Below are positions 5,758 to 12,730 of a stretch of DNA of 12,730 bases, piece by piece. The stretch is from contig CAYOEZ010000140.1 in NCBI GenBank assembly GCA_964402955.1, forward strand, positions 1 through 12,730, given 5' to 3'. This DNA is from CAYOEZ01 sp964402955 (lineage in GTDB: Bacteria; Chloroflexota; DTOL01; DAOUCN01). Made by a program: the position numbers and the translations under genes. Under the pieces are notes generated by a model, which saw only the letters and a list, made by a program, of their open reading frames with translations, was not told the DNA's origin and searched no databases. The first letter of the stretch is position 1, and every line of letters begins with the position of its first letter.

Positions 5758-6807
5758 TTGTTACCCTGGCTTGGTGATCGGCTTGTCGATACCTATGGCC
5801 CATTCCGGCTGCTGACATCCCATCTGTTTTTGATTGGTCTGGGCGTGATTCTCTCCTCGCTCGGCACATGGATTCTGTTGCCGCGCCTGATGCTTCGCCT
5901 GCCTACCGACAAGGGGCGATCCTTCGCTGTCGGCGGCCAACAGAGTGTCGGCAAGCCGGTCGGCGCCGGCATTGTCTTCGTCACGGTCTTCCTTGTCGTC
6001 TCCCTGCTGATCATGCCCCTGGAGTGGCGTTTTCTGGGCATCCTGGGTTGTGTGCTCCTGGCCATGCTGGAAGGGTTCTATGACGACAAGAGCAAGGGTG
6101 GATGGAGCGAGCTCGGGCTGGGACTCGTGGACCTGGTCATCTCCTTCATGGGCGCCGTCTTCGTAAGCCAGTTGCAGGATTTCCAGATCTGGTTGCCCCT
6201 GATCAAGACGCCCATCGTTGTGTCGCCGTGGGTCTTCATTCCCTTTGCAACCGGGCTGATCTGGCTGACGATCAACGCCACCAACTGCACCGACGGGGTG
6301 GATGGCCTCTCCGGGACGCTCTCGGCATTTGCCTTCGTTTTCCTGGGCGGCATTCTCTACGGTATTGTGGGCCACAAGGACATCTCGGCCTACCTGCTCG
6401 TTCCGCACTATCCCGATGGCTCTATCTGGGCCATGATGAGCTTTGTCATGGTCGGCTGCCTGGCCGCCTACCTCTGGTACAACGCCAATCCGAGTGCGTT
6501 GCTGATGGGCGACGCCGGGTCGCGCCCGGTCGGGTTCCTGCTGGGGACGCTGGTGCTGGCCTGCGGCAATCCCTTCCTCATCTTCGTCGTGGCGGGCGTC
6601 ATCCTGGTCAACGGGGCAACGGGTCTGCTCAAAGTGGCGCTGCTGCGCGCCTTCAAGATCGGCATCTTCAAGAACGTGCGCTATCCGCTGCACGATCACG
6701 TGCGCCACAGCCACGGCTGGTCCAATACACAGGTGCTGGTGCGCTTTGCCCTGCTGCAAGCACTCGGCTCACCCATTCTGCTGCTGCTGCTGCTGAAGGT
6801 GCGCTAG
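5758..6807 (+). CDS. mraY: MraY-family phospho-N-acetylmuramoyl-pentapeptide transferase (divergent subtype)
   Basis: A 349-residue, very hydrophobic protein with about ten membrane segments, near the usual MraY length. MraY joins UDP-MurNAc-pentapeptide to undecaprenyl phosphate to make lipid I in peptidoglycan synthesis at the inner face of the membrane. Family motifs are present: FYDDKSKG (D109, D110, K111), NATNCTDGVDGLSG (N173, N176, D179, D182) and MGDAGSRPVGF (D252). The C-terminal PLHDHVRHSHGW (H312, H314) replaces the textbook PxHHHFExxGW, with Asp at the middle His and one extra residue. This matches a branch I recall as MraY-family in some Firmicutes and Chloroflexota, but another polyprenyl-phosphate sugar-phosphate transferase is possible. 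The start is TTG at 5758. It stands apart from any mur or fts gene here. The C-terminus ends in six leucines, five from a run of CTG codons. Confidence 0.82.
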   Translation: MLPWLGDRLVDTYGPFRLLTSHLFLIGLGVILSSLGTWILLPRLMLRLPTDKGRSFAVGGQQSVGKPVGAGIVFVTVFLVVSLLIMPLEWRFLGILGCVLLAMLEGFYDDKSKGGWSELGLGLVDLVISFMGAVFVSQLQDFQIWLPLIKTPIVVSPWVFIPFATGLIWLTINATNCTDGVDGLSGTLSAFAFVFLGGILYGIVGHKDISAYLLVPHYPDGSIWAMMSFVMVGCLAAYLWYNANPSALLMGDAGSRPVGFLLGTLVLACGNPFLIFVVAGVILVNGATGLLKVALLRAFKIGIFKNVRYPLHDHVRHSHGWSNTQVLVRFALLQALGSPILLLLLLKVR

Positions 6808-6892
6808 ACGTCTATGGTCGCACATGCTCTGCTCGACGCTCAATTGTCGCTGACCATCCCGTCCCTATCAAAGTAACTCCAGGAGTGACGCC

Positions 6893-7969
6893 GTGAAAGA
6901 TCAACTGATTGCTACCTTGCGCGACCTGACCGCCCTGCACGCGCCGCCGGGTTTCGAGCAGCCGGTCGTGCACTATCTGCGCGCCGCCTTTGCCCCGCTG
7001 GCCGACAGCGTGGAGGTCGACAGCATGGGCAACCTCTACGCCATCAAGCGCGGCAAGAGCGAGTATCCCCGTTTCATGATCGAGGCGCACTCCGATGAAT
7101 TGGGCGGCCTGGTCAAGAGCATCCTGCCCAGCGGCTTCCTCAAGATCGACAAACTGGGCGGCGTGCTCGATGCGCTGATCATCGGGCGCAAGGTGTGGGT
7201 GAACGGGCATCTGGGCGTCATCGGCGTCAAGTCGGGGCATTTGCAGTCGGCTGAGGAGAAAGGCAGAGTCCCCTCTATCGACGACGCCTATGTGGACGTG
7301 GGCGCAGCGTCGGCTGATGAGGTCGCCCGCATGGGCATCCGCATTGGCGATCCCTGGGTGTGGCTGAGCGAGCTTGAGCAGATGACGAACCCCGATCGTC
7401 TGGTGGGCAAGGCTATCGACAATCGTCTGAGCTGCGCCGTGCTGCTGCAAACTTTCCGTGAGTTGCAGGGCGTCACCCTCGACGGCACGCTGATTGCGCT
7501 CATCGCCGTGCAGGAGGAAGTTGGTCTACGCGGCGCAACCGTTGCCGCCGAGCACGCCGCGCCCGACTATGCCGTGTGCGTCGACACGTTCATGAGCGGC
7601 GACACGCCCGATGTGGACTACTACCGCGAGATGCCCGTCGGCATTGGGTGTGGCCCCGTAACATTGCTGGCCAACACCGGGCAGATCGCCCACCAGGGCG
7701 TGGCGCGGCTGATGGAGAGTGCCGGCCAGCGCGCCGGCGTGCCGTTGCAGCGCGCCACCGTCATCGGCAAGGCCAGCACCGATTCCGTCGCCATTCATCT
7801 CTCCGGCGAAGGTGTGCCGACCGCCGGGCTGGGCCTCTGCCGCCGCTACTCGCATTCGCCGGTAGAAACGATGGACATCAACGACGCCGTGGGCGCGGTG
7901 AAGATACTGGTCGAGATGGCCAGGGGAATGGGCCACGCACAGAAGACCATCGCTGCTGTATGGGAATAA
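6893..7969 (+). CDS. M42-family metallopeptidase (dinuclear aminopeptidase)
   Basis: A 358-residue cytosolic aminopeptidase of the M42 (TET/FrvX/glutamyl aminopeptidase) family, typical in length. All dinuclear metal-site residues are visible: H66 and D68 (IEAHSDELGG), bridging D176 (GKAIDNRLS), catalytic E208 with ligand E209 (AVQEEVGLRGA), D231 (CVDTF) and H321 (RYSHSPVE). These enzymes usually form large dodecameric shells that trim N-terminal residues from short peptides; the preferred residue cannot be read from sequence. The start is GTG at 6893, with AGGAG ending 7 nt before it. The 85 bp after mraY hold no recognised promoter, so readthrough from mraY is possible. Only 18 bp separate its stop from the phosphotriesterase-family gene, so those two are probably cotranscribed. 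Confidence 0.92.
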   Translation: MKDQLIATLRDLTALHAPPGFEQPVVHYLRAAFAPLADSVEVDSMGNLYAIKRGKSEYPRFMIEAHSDELGGLVKSILPSGFLKIDKLGGVLDALIIGRKVWVNGHLGVIGVKSGHLQSAEEKGRVPSIDDAYVDVGAASADEVARMGIRIGDPWVWLSELEQMTNPDRLVGKAIDNRLSCAVLLQTFRELQGVTLDGTLIALIAVQEEVGLRGATVAAEHAAPDYAVCVDTFMSGDTPDVDYYREMPVGIGCGPVTLLANTGQIAHQGVARLMESAGQRAGVPLQRATVIGKASTDSVAIHLSGEGVPTAGLGLCRRYSHSPVETMDINDAVGAVKILVEMARGMGHAQKTIAAVWE

Positions 7970-7987
7970 ACATCGCTGGAGGAGATC

Positions 7988-8929
7988 ATGTCGCAGGTCA
8001 ATAGCCTCACCGGCCCGGTTGACAGCCAGAAACTGGGCTTCACCCTCATGCACGAGCATATCTATGTGCTGAGTTGGTCCATGCGCCAGGCCTTTCCGGG
8101 ATGGCTCGATCGCCAGTCGCTCATCGACGCCGCCGTGCGCGAGCTGGCTGCGGTGCATGCCAGCGGCGTCGACACGGTCGTTGACTGCACAGCAATCAAC
8201 CTGGGGCGTGACGTCGGCATGCTGCGCGAGGTAGCCGGGCGTAGTCAGGTGCACATCATCGCCTCGGGCGGCCTGTACTGGACAGAGGAGCCGTGGCTAG
8301 ACAGGTGGGACGCAGATCAGCTGTTCGACTGGCTGATGAAAGACCTGCAGAGCATGGAAGGAACGGGAGTCAGGCCCGGGATCATCAAGTGCGGAACCGA
8401 TCGTTTCGGCATTACTCCGCTCAACGAGAAGCTGTTGCGTGTGACGGCGCGTCTCCATCGCGCCAGCGGTCTGCCCATCACCACGCATACCACGGTCGCC
8501 AACCGCTCCGCCCTCGACCAGCTCGACCTCTTCGCCGATGAGGGCGTCGACCTCAAGCGCGTCGTGATCGGCCACTGCGGCGATACAGAAGACATCGCCA
8601 TGATCGAGGCCATCCTTGCCCGCGGCAGCTTCATCGGTATGGATCGCTTCCGCCCTGTCCATCAATTCCCGACCGAGAAGCGCGTCAAGGTCATTGCCGA
8701 GTTGTGCCGCCGCGGCTATGCCGGCCAGATGGTGCTCGGGCATGATGTTGACGTCGCCAGCGACTTCGGCAAGTACCGGCGCCCCTCGCTCACCAATCCG
8801 GATGTAGCCGAGCGTGTCTATTGTTACGTGCCCGACGTGGTCGTGCCTGCCCTGCGCGCCGCCGGCGTGGCCGAGGCGCAGATTCGGCAGATGACCGTCG
8901 AGAACCCGCGGCGCGTGCTTGCGCTGTAA
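7988..8929 (+). CDS. Phosphotriesterase-family metal-dependent hydrolase (lactonase-like)
   Basis: A 313-residue amidohydrolase-superfamily protein of the phosphotriesterase (COG1735) type. The binuclear metal site is complete: H22 and H24 in TLMHEHIYV, the lysine normally carboxylated at K134 (GIIKCGTDR), H167 (TTHTTV), H196 (VIGHCGD) and D253 (VLGHDVDV). Family members act as lactonases, phosphotriesterases or of unknown function; most environmental ones are thought to hydrolyse lactones or esters. GGAGGAG at 7978-7984 precedes the ATG. It follows the M42 peptidase by 18 bp. A lactonase could link with the aldo/keto reductase and sugar-acid dehydratase about 2.4 kb upstream, but the MraY and M42 genes intervene, so that is only a suggestion. 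No signal peptide is seen. Confidence 0.87.
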   Translation: MSQVNSLTGPVDSQKLGFTLMHEHIYVLSWSMRQAFPGWLDRQSLIDAAVRELAAVHASGVDTVVDCTAINLGRDVGMLREVAGRSQVHIIASGGLYWTEEPWLDRWDADQLFDWLMKDLQSMEGTGVRPGIIKCGTDRFGITPLNEKLLRVTARLHRASGLPITTHTTVANRSALDQLDLFADEGVDLKRVVIGHCGDTEDIAMIEAILARGSFIGMDRFRPVHQFPTEKRVKVIAELCRRGYAGQMVLGHDVDVASDFGKYRRPSLTNPDVAERVYCYVPDVVVPALRAAGVAEAQIRQMTVENPRRVLAL

Positions 8930-8942
8930 TGCTGCATTTTGC

Positions 8943-8997
8943 GACCACCGAGGTGCCCGATGGCGCGGGGCAGGCTCTCTCTGAGACCTCGGTGGTC
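8943..8997. repeat. Perfect 12 bp inverted repeat after the phosphotriesterase-family gene
   Basis: GACCACCGAGGT (8943-8954) and ACCTCGGTGGTC (8986-8997) are exact reverse complements 31 bases apart. The spacer contains GCCC and GGGC, which can pair within the loop. There is no T-tract, so this resembles a dispersed intergenic palindrome that could also end the M42/phosphotriesterase transcript. It shares the CTCTCTG string with the palindrome at 5609-5664. Confidence 0.6.
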
Positions 8998-9026
8998 TGC
9001 GGCGCGACATGTTGCAAACCCCTGCA

Positions 9027-9055
9027 TTGATTTGTGGGGCGACCTGCTGTATACT
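9027..9055 (+). promoter_or_regulatory. Sigma-70-type promoter of the alpha/beta-hydrolase gene
   Basis: TTGATT at 9027-9032 and TATACT at 9050-9055 are separated by exactly 17 bases. A transcript starting near 9062 would have a leader of about 35 nt containing GGAGGTGAT (9082-9090) before the GTG at 9097. This is the best canonical promoter in the window and starts a new transcription unit after the palindrome. Confidence 0.6.
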
Positions 9056-9096
9056 CCAGGTAGACCAACGCGTGCTGCCGTGGAGGTGATCGCCTC

Positions 9097-9993
9097 GTGA
9101 ACATCTACCAGCGACCGATGCTGCCGTGGCCCGGACTGGACACATACGCCCGCTCTGTGCGGCTGGCCACAAGCAGGTTGACCATTCACACCTATGACAC
9201 AGGAGAGGGCGCCGCCCCTCCTGTGCTCCTCATCCACGGCCTGGGCGACGATGCCGACACCTGGCGCTATCTGATTGCGCCCCTCTCAACGCAGCGCAGG
9301 GTCATCGCACTCGACCTGCCCGGATTCGGTCGCAGCGACAAGCCCGAGCGGGCCTACACCATCCCCTTCTTTCAAGATACCTTTCTGGATCTTTTGGACA
9401 CGCTGTCGATCCCGCGCGCCACATTGATCGGCCACTCGCTGGGCGCGCTTGTCGCTCACGCTGTTGCCCTGCATTGCCCCGAACGGGTAGAGCGACTGAT
9501 TCTGATTGGCGGCTCGCTGGCGGCGGGTACGCAAAAACTCGAGTTGTCAACGTTGCTGTTCTTGCTGCCAATGCTGGGCGAGTGGCAGTACAACAACCTG
9601 CGCAAAGACCCTGCGGCAGCCTACCGCACCCTCGACGCCTACTACAGCCGCCTGGATCGCCTGCCCGAGGCTGACCGCACATTCCTGCTGCAGCGCGTCA
9701 ACGAACGGGTGTGGAGCGATGGGCAGCGGCAGGCCTTCCTCTCGACGCTGCGCAACCTGGCGCGCTGGCTGCCCGGCCAGCAGCGTGCTCTGGCCTCCAG
9801 GCTGGCGAGCCTTGCCGTTCCCACGCTGGTCATCTGGGGCGAGGCCGACCACATTCAGACCGTGGGCAACGGTCACGCCCTGGTCAAGATGCAGCCCTCG
9901 GCCCGGCTGGTCGTTGTGCCCGAGGCAGGCCATAATGTGCAGCAGGAGAATCCACAAGCGGTTCTGGATGCAATCACTACTGAGTGCGCTTAA
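9097..9993 (+). CDS. Alpha/beta hydrolase fold protein
   Basis: A 298-residue serine hydrolase of the alpha/beta fold (abhydrolase_1). The oxyanion loop is LLIHGLGDD (44-52), the nucleophile S114 is in LIGHSLGALVA, the acid is D251 in IWGEADHIQT, and the base is H279 in PEAGHNVQQENP. LALDLPGFGRSDKP-like sequence near 70-83 fits the family strand 4. The cap region (about 145-215) is rich in Leu, Arg and Tyr and gives no substrate clue: esterase, lipase or C-C hydrolase are all possible. No signal peptide, so cytosolic. The start is GTG with a near-perfect anti-16S match (GGAGGTGAT). It is first in a unit with the YkgJ-type gene 25 bp downstream. Confidence 0.88.
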   Translation: MNIYQRPMLPWPGLDTYARSVRLATSRLTIHTYDTGEGAAPPVLLIHGLGDDADTWRYLIAPLSTQRRVIALDLPGFGRSDKPERAYTIPFFQDTFLDLLDTLSIPRATLIGHSLGALVAHAVALHCPERVERLILIGGSLAAGTQKLELSTLLFLLPMLGEWQYNNLRKDPAAAYRTLDAYYSRLDRLPEADRTFLLQRVNERVWSDGQRQAFLSTLRNLARWLPGQQRALASRLASLAVPTLVIWGEADHIQTVGNGHALVKMQPSARLVVVPEAGHNVQQENPQAVLDAITTECA

Positions 9994-10018
9994 CGGTCGA
10001 TGTTTGAGGTGCGAAACG

Positions 10019-10306
10019 ATGGCTGAGATACCATGCCGCGCCGGCTGTGCGGCCTGTTGCATTGCGCCATCGATCTCCTCTCCCATCCCCGGCATGCCGC
10101 GCGGCAAGCCGGCGGCCGTGCGCTGCGTGCAGTTGACGGCGGACAATCGCTGCCGGATTATCGGCCAACCGCAGCGGCCGGCGGTCTGCGTGGGCTTGCA
10201 GCCCAGCAGCGAGATGTGCCGCCAGACGGCGGACGAAGCCTACATCGGGCTGATGGCCTTGGAGCGGGCGACCCGACCTGAGGCAAAGGTAAAGAATGAA
10301 CATTGA
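10019..10306 (+). CDS. YkgJ-type cysteine-cluster protein (putative zinc- or iron-binding)
   Basis: A 95-residue protein with eight cysteines at 6, 10, 13, 14, 36, 45, 57 and 67. The CRAGCAACC opening, the central GMPRGKPAAVRC, the CRII and RPAVCVGL segments and the closing ALERATRP match the UPF0153/YkgJ family (CxxxCxxCC), assumed to bind a metal or Fe-S cluster; function is unknown. GAGG at 10006-10009 lies 9 nt before the ATG. The same frame stays open upstream inside the hydrolase gene, but that part is antisense-like noise. Its end overlaps by 11 bases the ATG of the GNAT/DHFR remnant, so an intact acetyltransferase gene once followed in the same operon. Confidence 0.85.
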   Translation: MAEIPCRAGCAACCIAPSISSPIPGMPRGKPAAVRCVQLTADNRCRIIGQPQRPAVCVGLQPSSEMCRQTADEAYIGLMALERATRPEAKVKNEH

Positions 10307-10589
10307 CGTCGAACTGGCTTCGAGCGAAGACAAAACGCTGATCCAGCGCAAGGTGGAGCTGTACCTTCACGATTTCAGCGTCATCCTGTACATTGCCTAT
10401 CGCCTCGATGGCTACATCGCCAGCAAGGACGGCGACATTTCCTGGCTGCATCCCTTTGAACAGGCAGGGGAAAACTCAAGGAGACAACCATGTTACGCAT
10501 TGAATCGTTTCTTTCTGCTCGATTGTTCATGTCGCCGCAGTTGGTGGGCGGGCGGCTCTACTTCATCAGCGACACGAGTGGGCGGCTGA
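10296..10589 (+). pseudogene. Chimeric remnant: GNAT acetyltransferase N-terminus joined to a DHFR-family N-terminus
   Basis: An open frame with a start (ATG 10296, AAAGG 6 nt upstream). Residues 1-28 (MNIDVELASSEDKTL, then VELYLHDFS) look like the opening of a GNAT N-acetyltransferase, where I recall EDKPxxENLLQLYLYDFS. Residues 29-59 (VILYIAYRLDGYIASKDGD, then WLHPFEQAGE) look like the opening of a RibD-C/DHFR-family reductase (KVILYIAMSLDGYIA). Neither family contains the other, and both are cut short: the GNAT core with its acetyl-CoA site and most of the reductase are absent. After about 10472 the frame reads through the ribosome binding site and first 100 bases of the S9 peptidase gene, so the 97-residue product is unlikely to have meaning beyond residue 59. 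Two deletions, or one plus a rearrangement, would explain it. Translation into a short peptide remains possible. Confidence 0.62.
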
Positions 10590-12397
10590 GCCTGTACAGC
10601 ATGAGCGCCCAGGCCGGCGGCGTGCCCGAGCCGCTGCTGCCGCCCAACATCGCCCTGCAGAACCCGCACCTCATTGGCGGCTACGCCTTCTACGTCTTCC
10701 CCAGGCTGGGCAAGATTCTGCTCATGCTCGACAACAACGGCGACGAGAACTACCTGCCCATGTTCATCCCCCTGGCCGGCGGCTATCCGCAGCCGGCCTT
10801 CGGCGACAAGCTGGCCAACACGCGCTGCCACCTCGGCAAGTGCGACAGGGAACACAGCCTGATTTGCCTGCTGGCTGAGTCACGCAGTAGCGCCTTGCAG
10901 ACGGCCTATCGCGGCAATCTGGAGACGGGCGCGCTGGACGAACTGATGGCAAGCGAGTGGGGGCCAATCCCTGACGGCGTCAACGCTGATCACACGCGCG
11001 TGATTCTCAATGAGGGCTACACGGCGGGCGACAACGTGCTCTACCTGTGGGAGAAGGGCAAGGCGCGCCTGCTCTTCGGCACTCCGCTGGCCGAGTGCAA
11101 AGCGGACGAGACCCCCAGCCTGTCGGCCATCTTCGGTTGCCAGTTCACGCCGGGCGACAAAGGCGTGCTCTTCGCCACGGCGCTCTTCGATGATGCGTAC
11201 GGTCTGGGCTATCTGCCTCTCGCTGCATCAGGCGCGGTCAAGCCGGTGACGATCGTTGGCAAGCAGCACAGGGGAACGGGCGAGCTTGCCGGCCTCGATC
11301 ATCTCAAGGACAAGCGTTACGCCGTCAGCTACAACATCGATGGCTGCTCGTGGCTGTATGAAGGCGCGTTCGACGAGGCGGCGCTGACAATGACGCTGGA
11401 TCGTGTGATTTGCGGCGCGGGTAAGGCGGCCAACGGCGTGCTCGAGTCCAGCTTCTACGACAAGGATAGCGACGTGCACAGCCTCTCCTTCTCGACGGCC
11501 ACCGCGCCGACGCAGATCTACACCATCGCCGGCGGCAAGGGGCGGCGCAGCCTGCGCGTGCATACGCATGAGCGCGTTCTGGGCATTGCCCCGGAGCTGC
11601 TGGCGGCGGGCGAAGATGCGTCGTTCACCTCGCACGATGGCCTGCGCATCTCGGCGCACCTCTACATGCCGGCGCAGGCTCTGGGGTTCAAGAGCAAGCG
11701 GCCATTGGTGTACTACATCCACGGCGGTCCGCAAAGCCAGGAGCGGCCCGACTTCGCCTGGTTCTCGATGCTGCTCATCCAGTTCCTGACCCTCAACGGC
11801 TTCGCCGTCTTCGTGCCCAATGTGCGCGGCAGCACCGGTTATGGCCTGAGCTACATGAAGCGCGTTGACCGCGACTGGGGCGGCCAGGACCGGCTCGATC
11901 ACGTCTATGCCATGACCAAAGTGTTGCCGCACGACACGCGTATCGACGTCAAGCGCGCCAGCGTGGTCGGCCGCTCCTATGGCGGCTACATGACGTTGAT
12001 GCTGGCCACCCGCCACCCTGAGTTGTGGTCGGCGGCGGTTGACATGTTCGGCCCCTATGACCTGACCAGTTTCATGTCGCGCATCCCGGAAACCTGGAAG
12101 CCCTACTTCAAAATCGCCGTTGGCGATCCGGAGAAAGACAAAGGCTTCCTGGCCGAGCGCTCGCCCGCCACTTACATGGCGCAGATAACCTGCCCCATGC
12201 TCGTCATCCAGGGTAAGAACGACCCGCGCGTAGCCGAGCCGGAATCGCGCGATGTCGTGGAGCGGCTGCGTTCGCTGGGCAAGCAGGTCGATTACCTGGT
12301 CTTCGAGGATGAGGGGCACGACGTGCTCAAATTCCCCAACAAGGTACGCTGCTACAACGCCATCACCGACTTCTTTAAGCGCTACCTGAAGCCATAG
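10490..12397 (+). CDS. S9-family peptidase (prolyl oligopeptidase / acylaminoacyl peptidase-like)
   Basis: A 635-residue serine peptidase with the two-domain S9 layout. Residues about 10-370 form a WD40-like beta-propeller with repeated strand motifs (GGRLYFISDTSGRLSLYSM, RVILNEGYT, GVLFATALFDDAYGLGYL). Residues about 375-635 are the alpha/beta-hydrolase catalytic domain: YYIHGGPQSQ (408-417) for the oxyanion region, FVPNVRGSTGYG (441-452), nucleophile S496 in VVGRSYGGYM, D578 in IQGKNDPRV and H610 in FEDEGHDV. It closely resembles S9C acylaminoacyl peptidases and dipeptidyl-peptidase-type enzymes that cleave short peptides. No signal peptide is apparent, so it is probably cytosolic. AAGGAG at 10478-10483 lies 6 nt before the ATG. 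It follows the chimeric remnant and may be read from the promoter at 9027-9055. A tandem repeat array begins right at its stop codon. Confidence 0.92.
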   Translation: MLRIESFLSARLFMSPQLVGGRLYFISDTSGRLSLYSMSAQAGGVPEPLLPPNIALQNPHLIGGYAFYVFPRLGKILLMLDNNGDENYLPMFIPLAGGYPQPAFGDKLANTRCHLGKCDREHSLICLLAESRSSALQTAYRGNLETGALDELMASEWGPIPDGVNADHTRVILNEGYTAGDNVLYLWEKGKARLLFGTPLAECKADETPSLSAIFGCQFTPGDKGVLFATALFDDAYGLGYLPLAASGAVKPVTIVGKQHRGTGELAGLDHLKDKRYAVSYNIDGCSWLYEGAFDEAALTMTLDRVICGAGKAANGVLESSFYDKDSDVHSLSFSTATAPTQIYTIAGGKGRRSLRVHTHERVLGIAPELLAAGEDASFTSHDGLRISAHLYMPAQALGFKSKRPLVYYIHGGPQSQERPDFAWFSMLLIQFLTLNGFAVFVPNVRGSTGYGLSYMKRVDRDWGGQDRLDHVYAMTKVLPHDTRIDVKRASVVGRSYGGYMTLMLATRHPELWSAAVDMFGPYDLTSFMSRIPETWKPYFKIAVGDPEKDKGFLAERSPATYMAQITCPMLVIQGKNDPRVAEPESRDVVERLRSLGKQVDYLVFEDEGHDVLKFPNKVRCYNAITDFFKRYLKP

Positions 12398-12682
12398 CGC
12401 GTAGGTCGGGTATCCTTACCCGACGCAGGGTGCGTCATTGTCCCGGGCAGGTATGGAAACCTGCCCTACCAACGGCGCGTAGGCCGGGTTTCCATACCCG
12501 GCAATGGCATGGCAGCGTTGGCCGGTTTCCATACCCGACGCAGGGGACGTCGTTGTCCCTGGCAGGTATGGAAACCTGCCCTACCAACGGCGCGTAGGCC
12601 GGGTTTCCATACCCGGCAATGGCATGGCAGCGTTGGCCGGTTTCCATACCCGACGCAGGGGACGTCGTTGTCCCTGGCAGGT
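12397..12682. repeat. Tandem array of a 115 bp palindromic repeat unit
   Basis: The array starts at the stop codon of the S9 peptidase gene. A first short, diverged copy (about 12397-12473) is followed by a full 115-base copy (12474-12588) and a third, truncated one (12589-12682). Positions 12446-12567 and 12561-12682 are identical over 122 bases at an offset of 115, so the duplication is recent. Each unit holds hairpins with six-base loops: GGGCAGGT/ACCTGCCC around ATGGAA (12445-12466) and GCCGGGT/ACCCGGC around TTCCAT (12483-12502). The two loops are exact complements. In the first copy TCGGGT/ACCCGA encloses ATCCTT (12406-12423). No gene of confidence lies within. Positions 12683-12730 after the array show nothing I recognise. 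Confidence 0.85.
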
Positions 12683-12730
12683 TTCCATGTCAGTGCTCGT
12701 AGGGTTATACCCCACTTTGCTCGTTAACAA

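Noticed and set aside
5761..6759. 332-codon minus-strand frame opposite the MraY-family gene
   Set aside because: Hydrophilic His/Gln/Asp-rich complement of a membrane protein; no domain seen.
6778..6795. CTG triplet run near the end of the MraY-family gene as a phase-variable tract
   Set aside because: A triplet repeat changes leucine number but not the frame, and polyleucine is normal in a membrane helix.
6814..6857. ATGGTC/GACCAT inverted repeat after the MraY-family gene as a terminator
   Set aside because: Only six base pairs with a loop of about 32 bases and no T-tract; likely chance.
11228..12319. 363-codon minus-strand frame opposite the S9 peptidase
   Set aside because: Shadow of a strongly supported gene; translation shows no family signature.
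12435..12647. Minus-strand frame inside the terminal array
   Set aside because: It encodes only the repeat unit, translated through a copy boundary; no ribosome binding site.
12397..12682. CRISPR array
   Set aside because: The repeated unit is 115 bases with no unique spacers between copies, and no cas gene is present.

Overview
The window comes from a GC-rich bacterium. Most genes are visibly rich in G and C, use GTG or TTG starts several times, and have strong GGAGG-type ribosome binding sites. The gene set, the MraY subtype and the dense intergenic palindromes suggest a Chloroflexota bacterium (Anaerolineae/Caldilineae-like). That placement is inference from remembered relatives, not something a marker gene here proves.

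Layout, left to right. (1) Positions 33-1112, minus strand: an AbiTii-domain protein of the abortive-infection class. Its base composition is lower in GC than the rest, and it has its own extended -10 promoter with a palindrome in the -35 region. (2) Divergent from it, plus strand: a frameshifted remnant of a small antibiotic-biosynthesis-monooxygenase-like gene, whose stop overlaps the GTG start of rocD (ornithine aminotransferase). (3) A stretch of about 100 bp holding four short hairpins. (4) A tight operon of aldo/keto reductase, DinB-like protein and enolase-superfamily sugar-acid dehydratase, probably sugar or sugar-acid catabolism. (5) An intergenic palindrome, then a divergent MraY-family phosphosugar transferase. 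(6) An M42 aminopeptidase and a phosphotriesterase-family amidohydrolase, 18 bp apart. (7) A second palindrome, a good sigma-70-type promoter, then an alpha/beta hydrolase and a YkgJ-type cysteine-cluster protein. (8) A short open frame that is an in-frame join of a GNAT acetyltransferase N-terminus and a dihydrofolate-reductase-family N-terminus, both cut off. (9) An S9 prolyl-oligopeptidase-family peptidase. (10) A tandem array of a 115 bp palindromic unit running almost to the end of the window.

Most of the window is ordinary metabolism: amino-acid and peptide turnover, sugar-acid handling and hydrolases. The points most worth a second look are the likely acquired AbiTii gene with its own promoter, the GNAT/DHFR chimera left by deletions, the frameshift in front of rocD, and the terminal repeat whose hairpin loops are complementary to each other. 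I do not see a convincing new multi-gene system. No tRNA, rRNA, CRISPR array, transposase or integrase was recognised.
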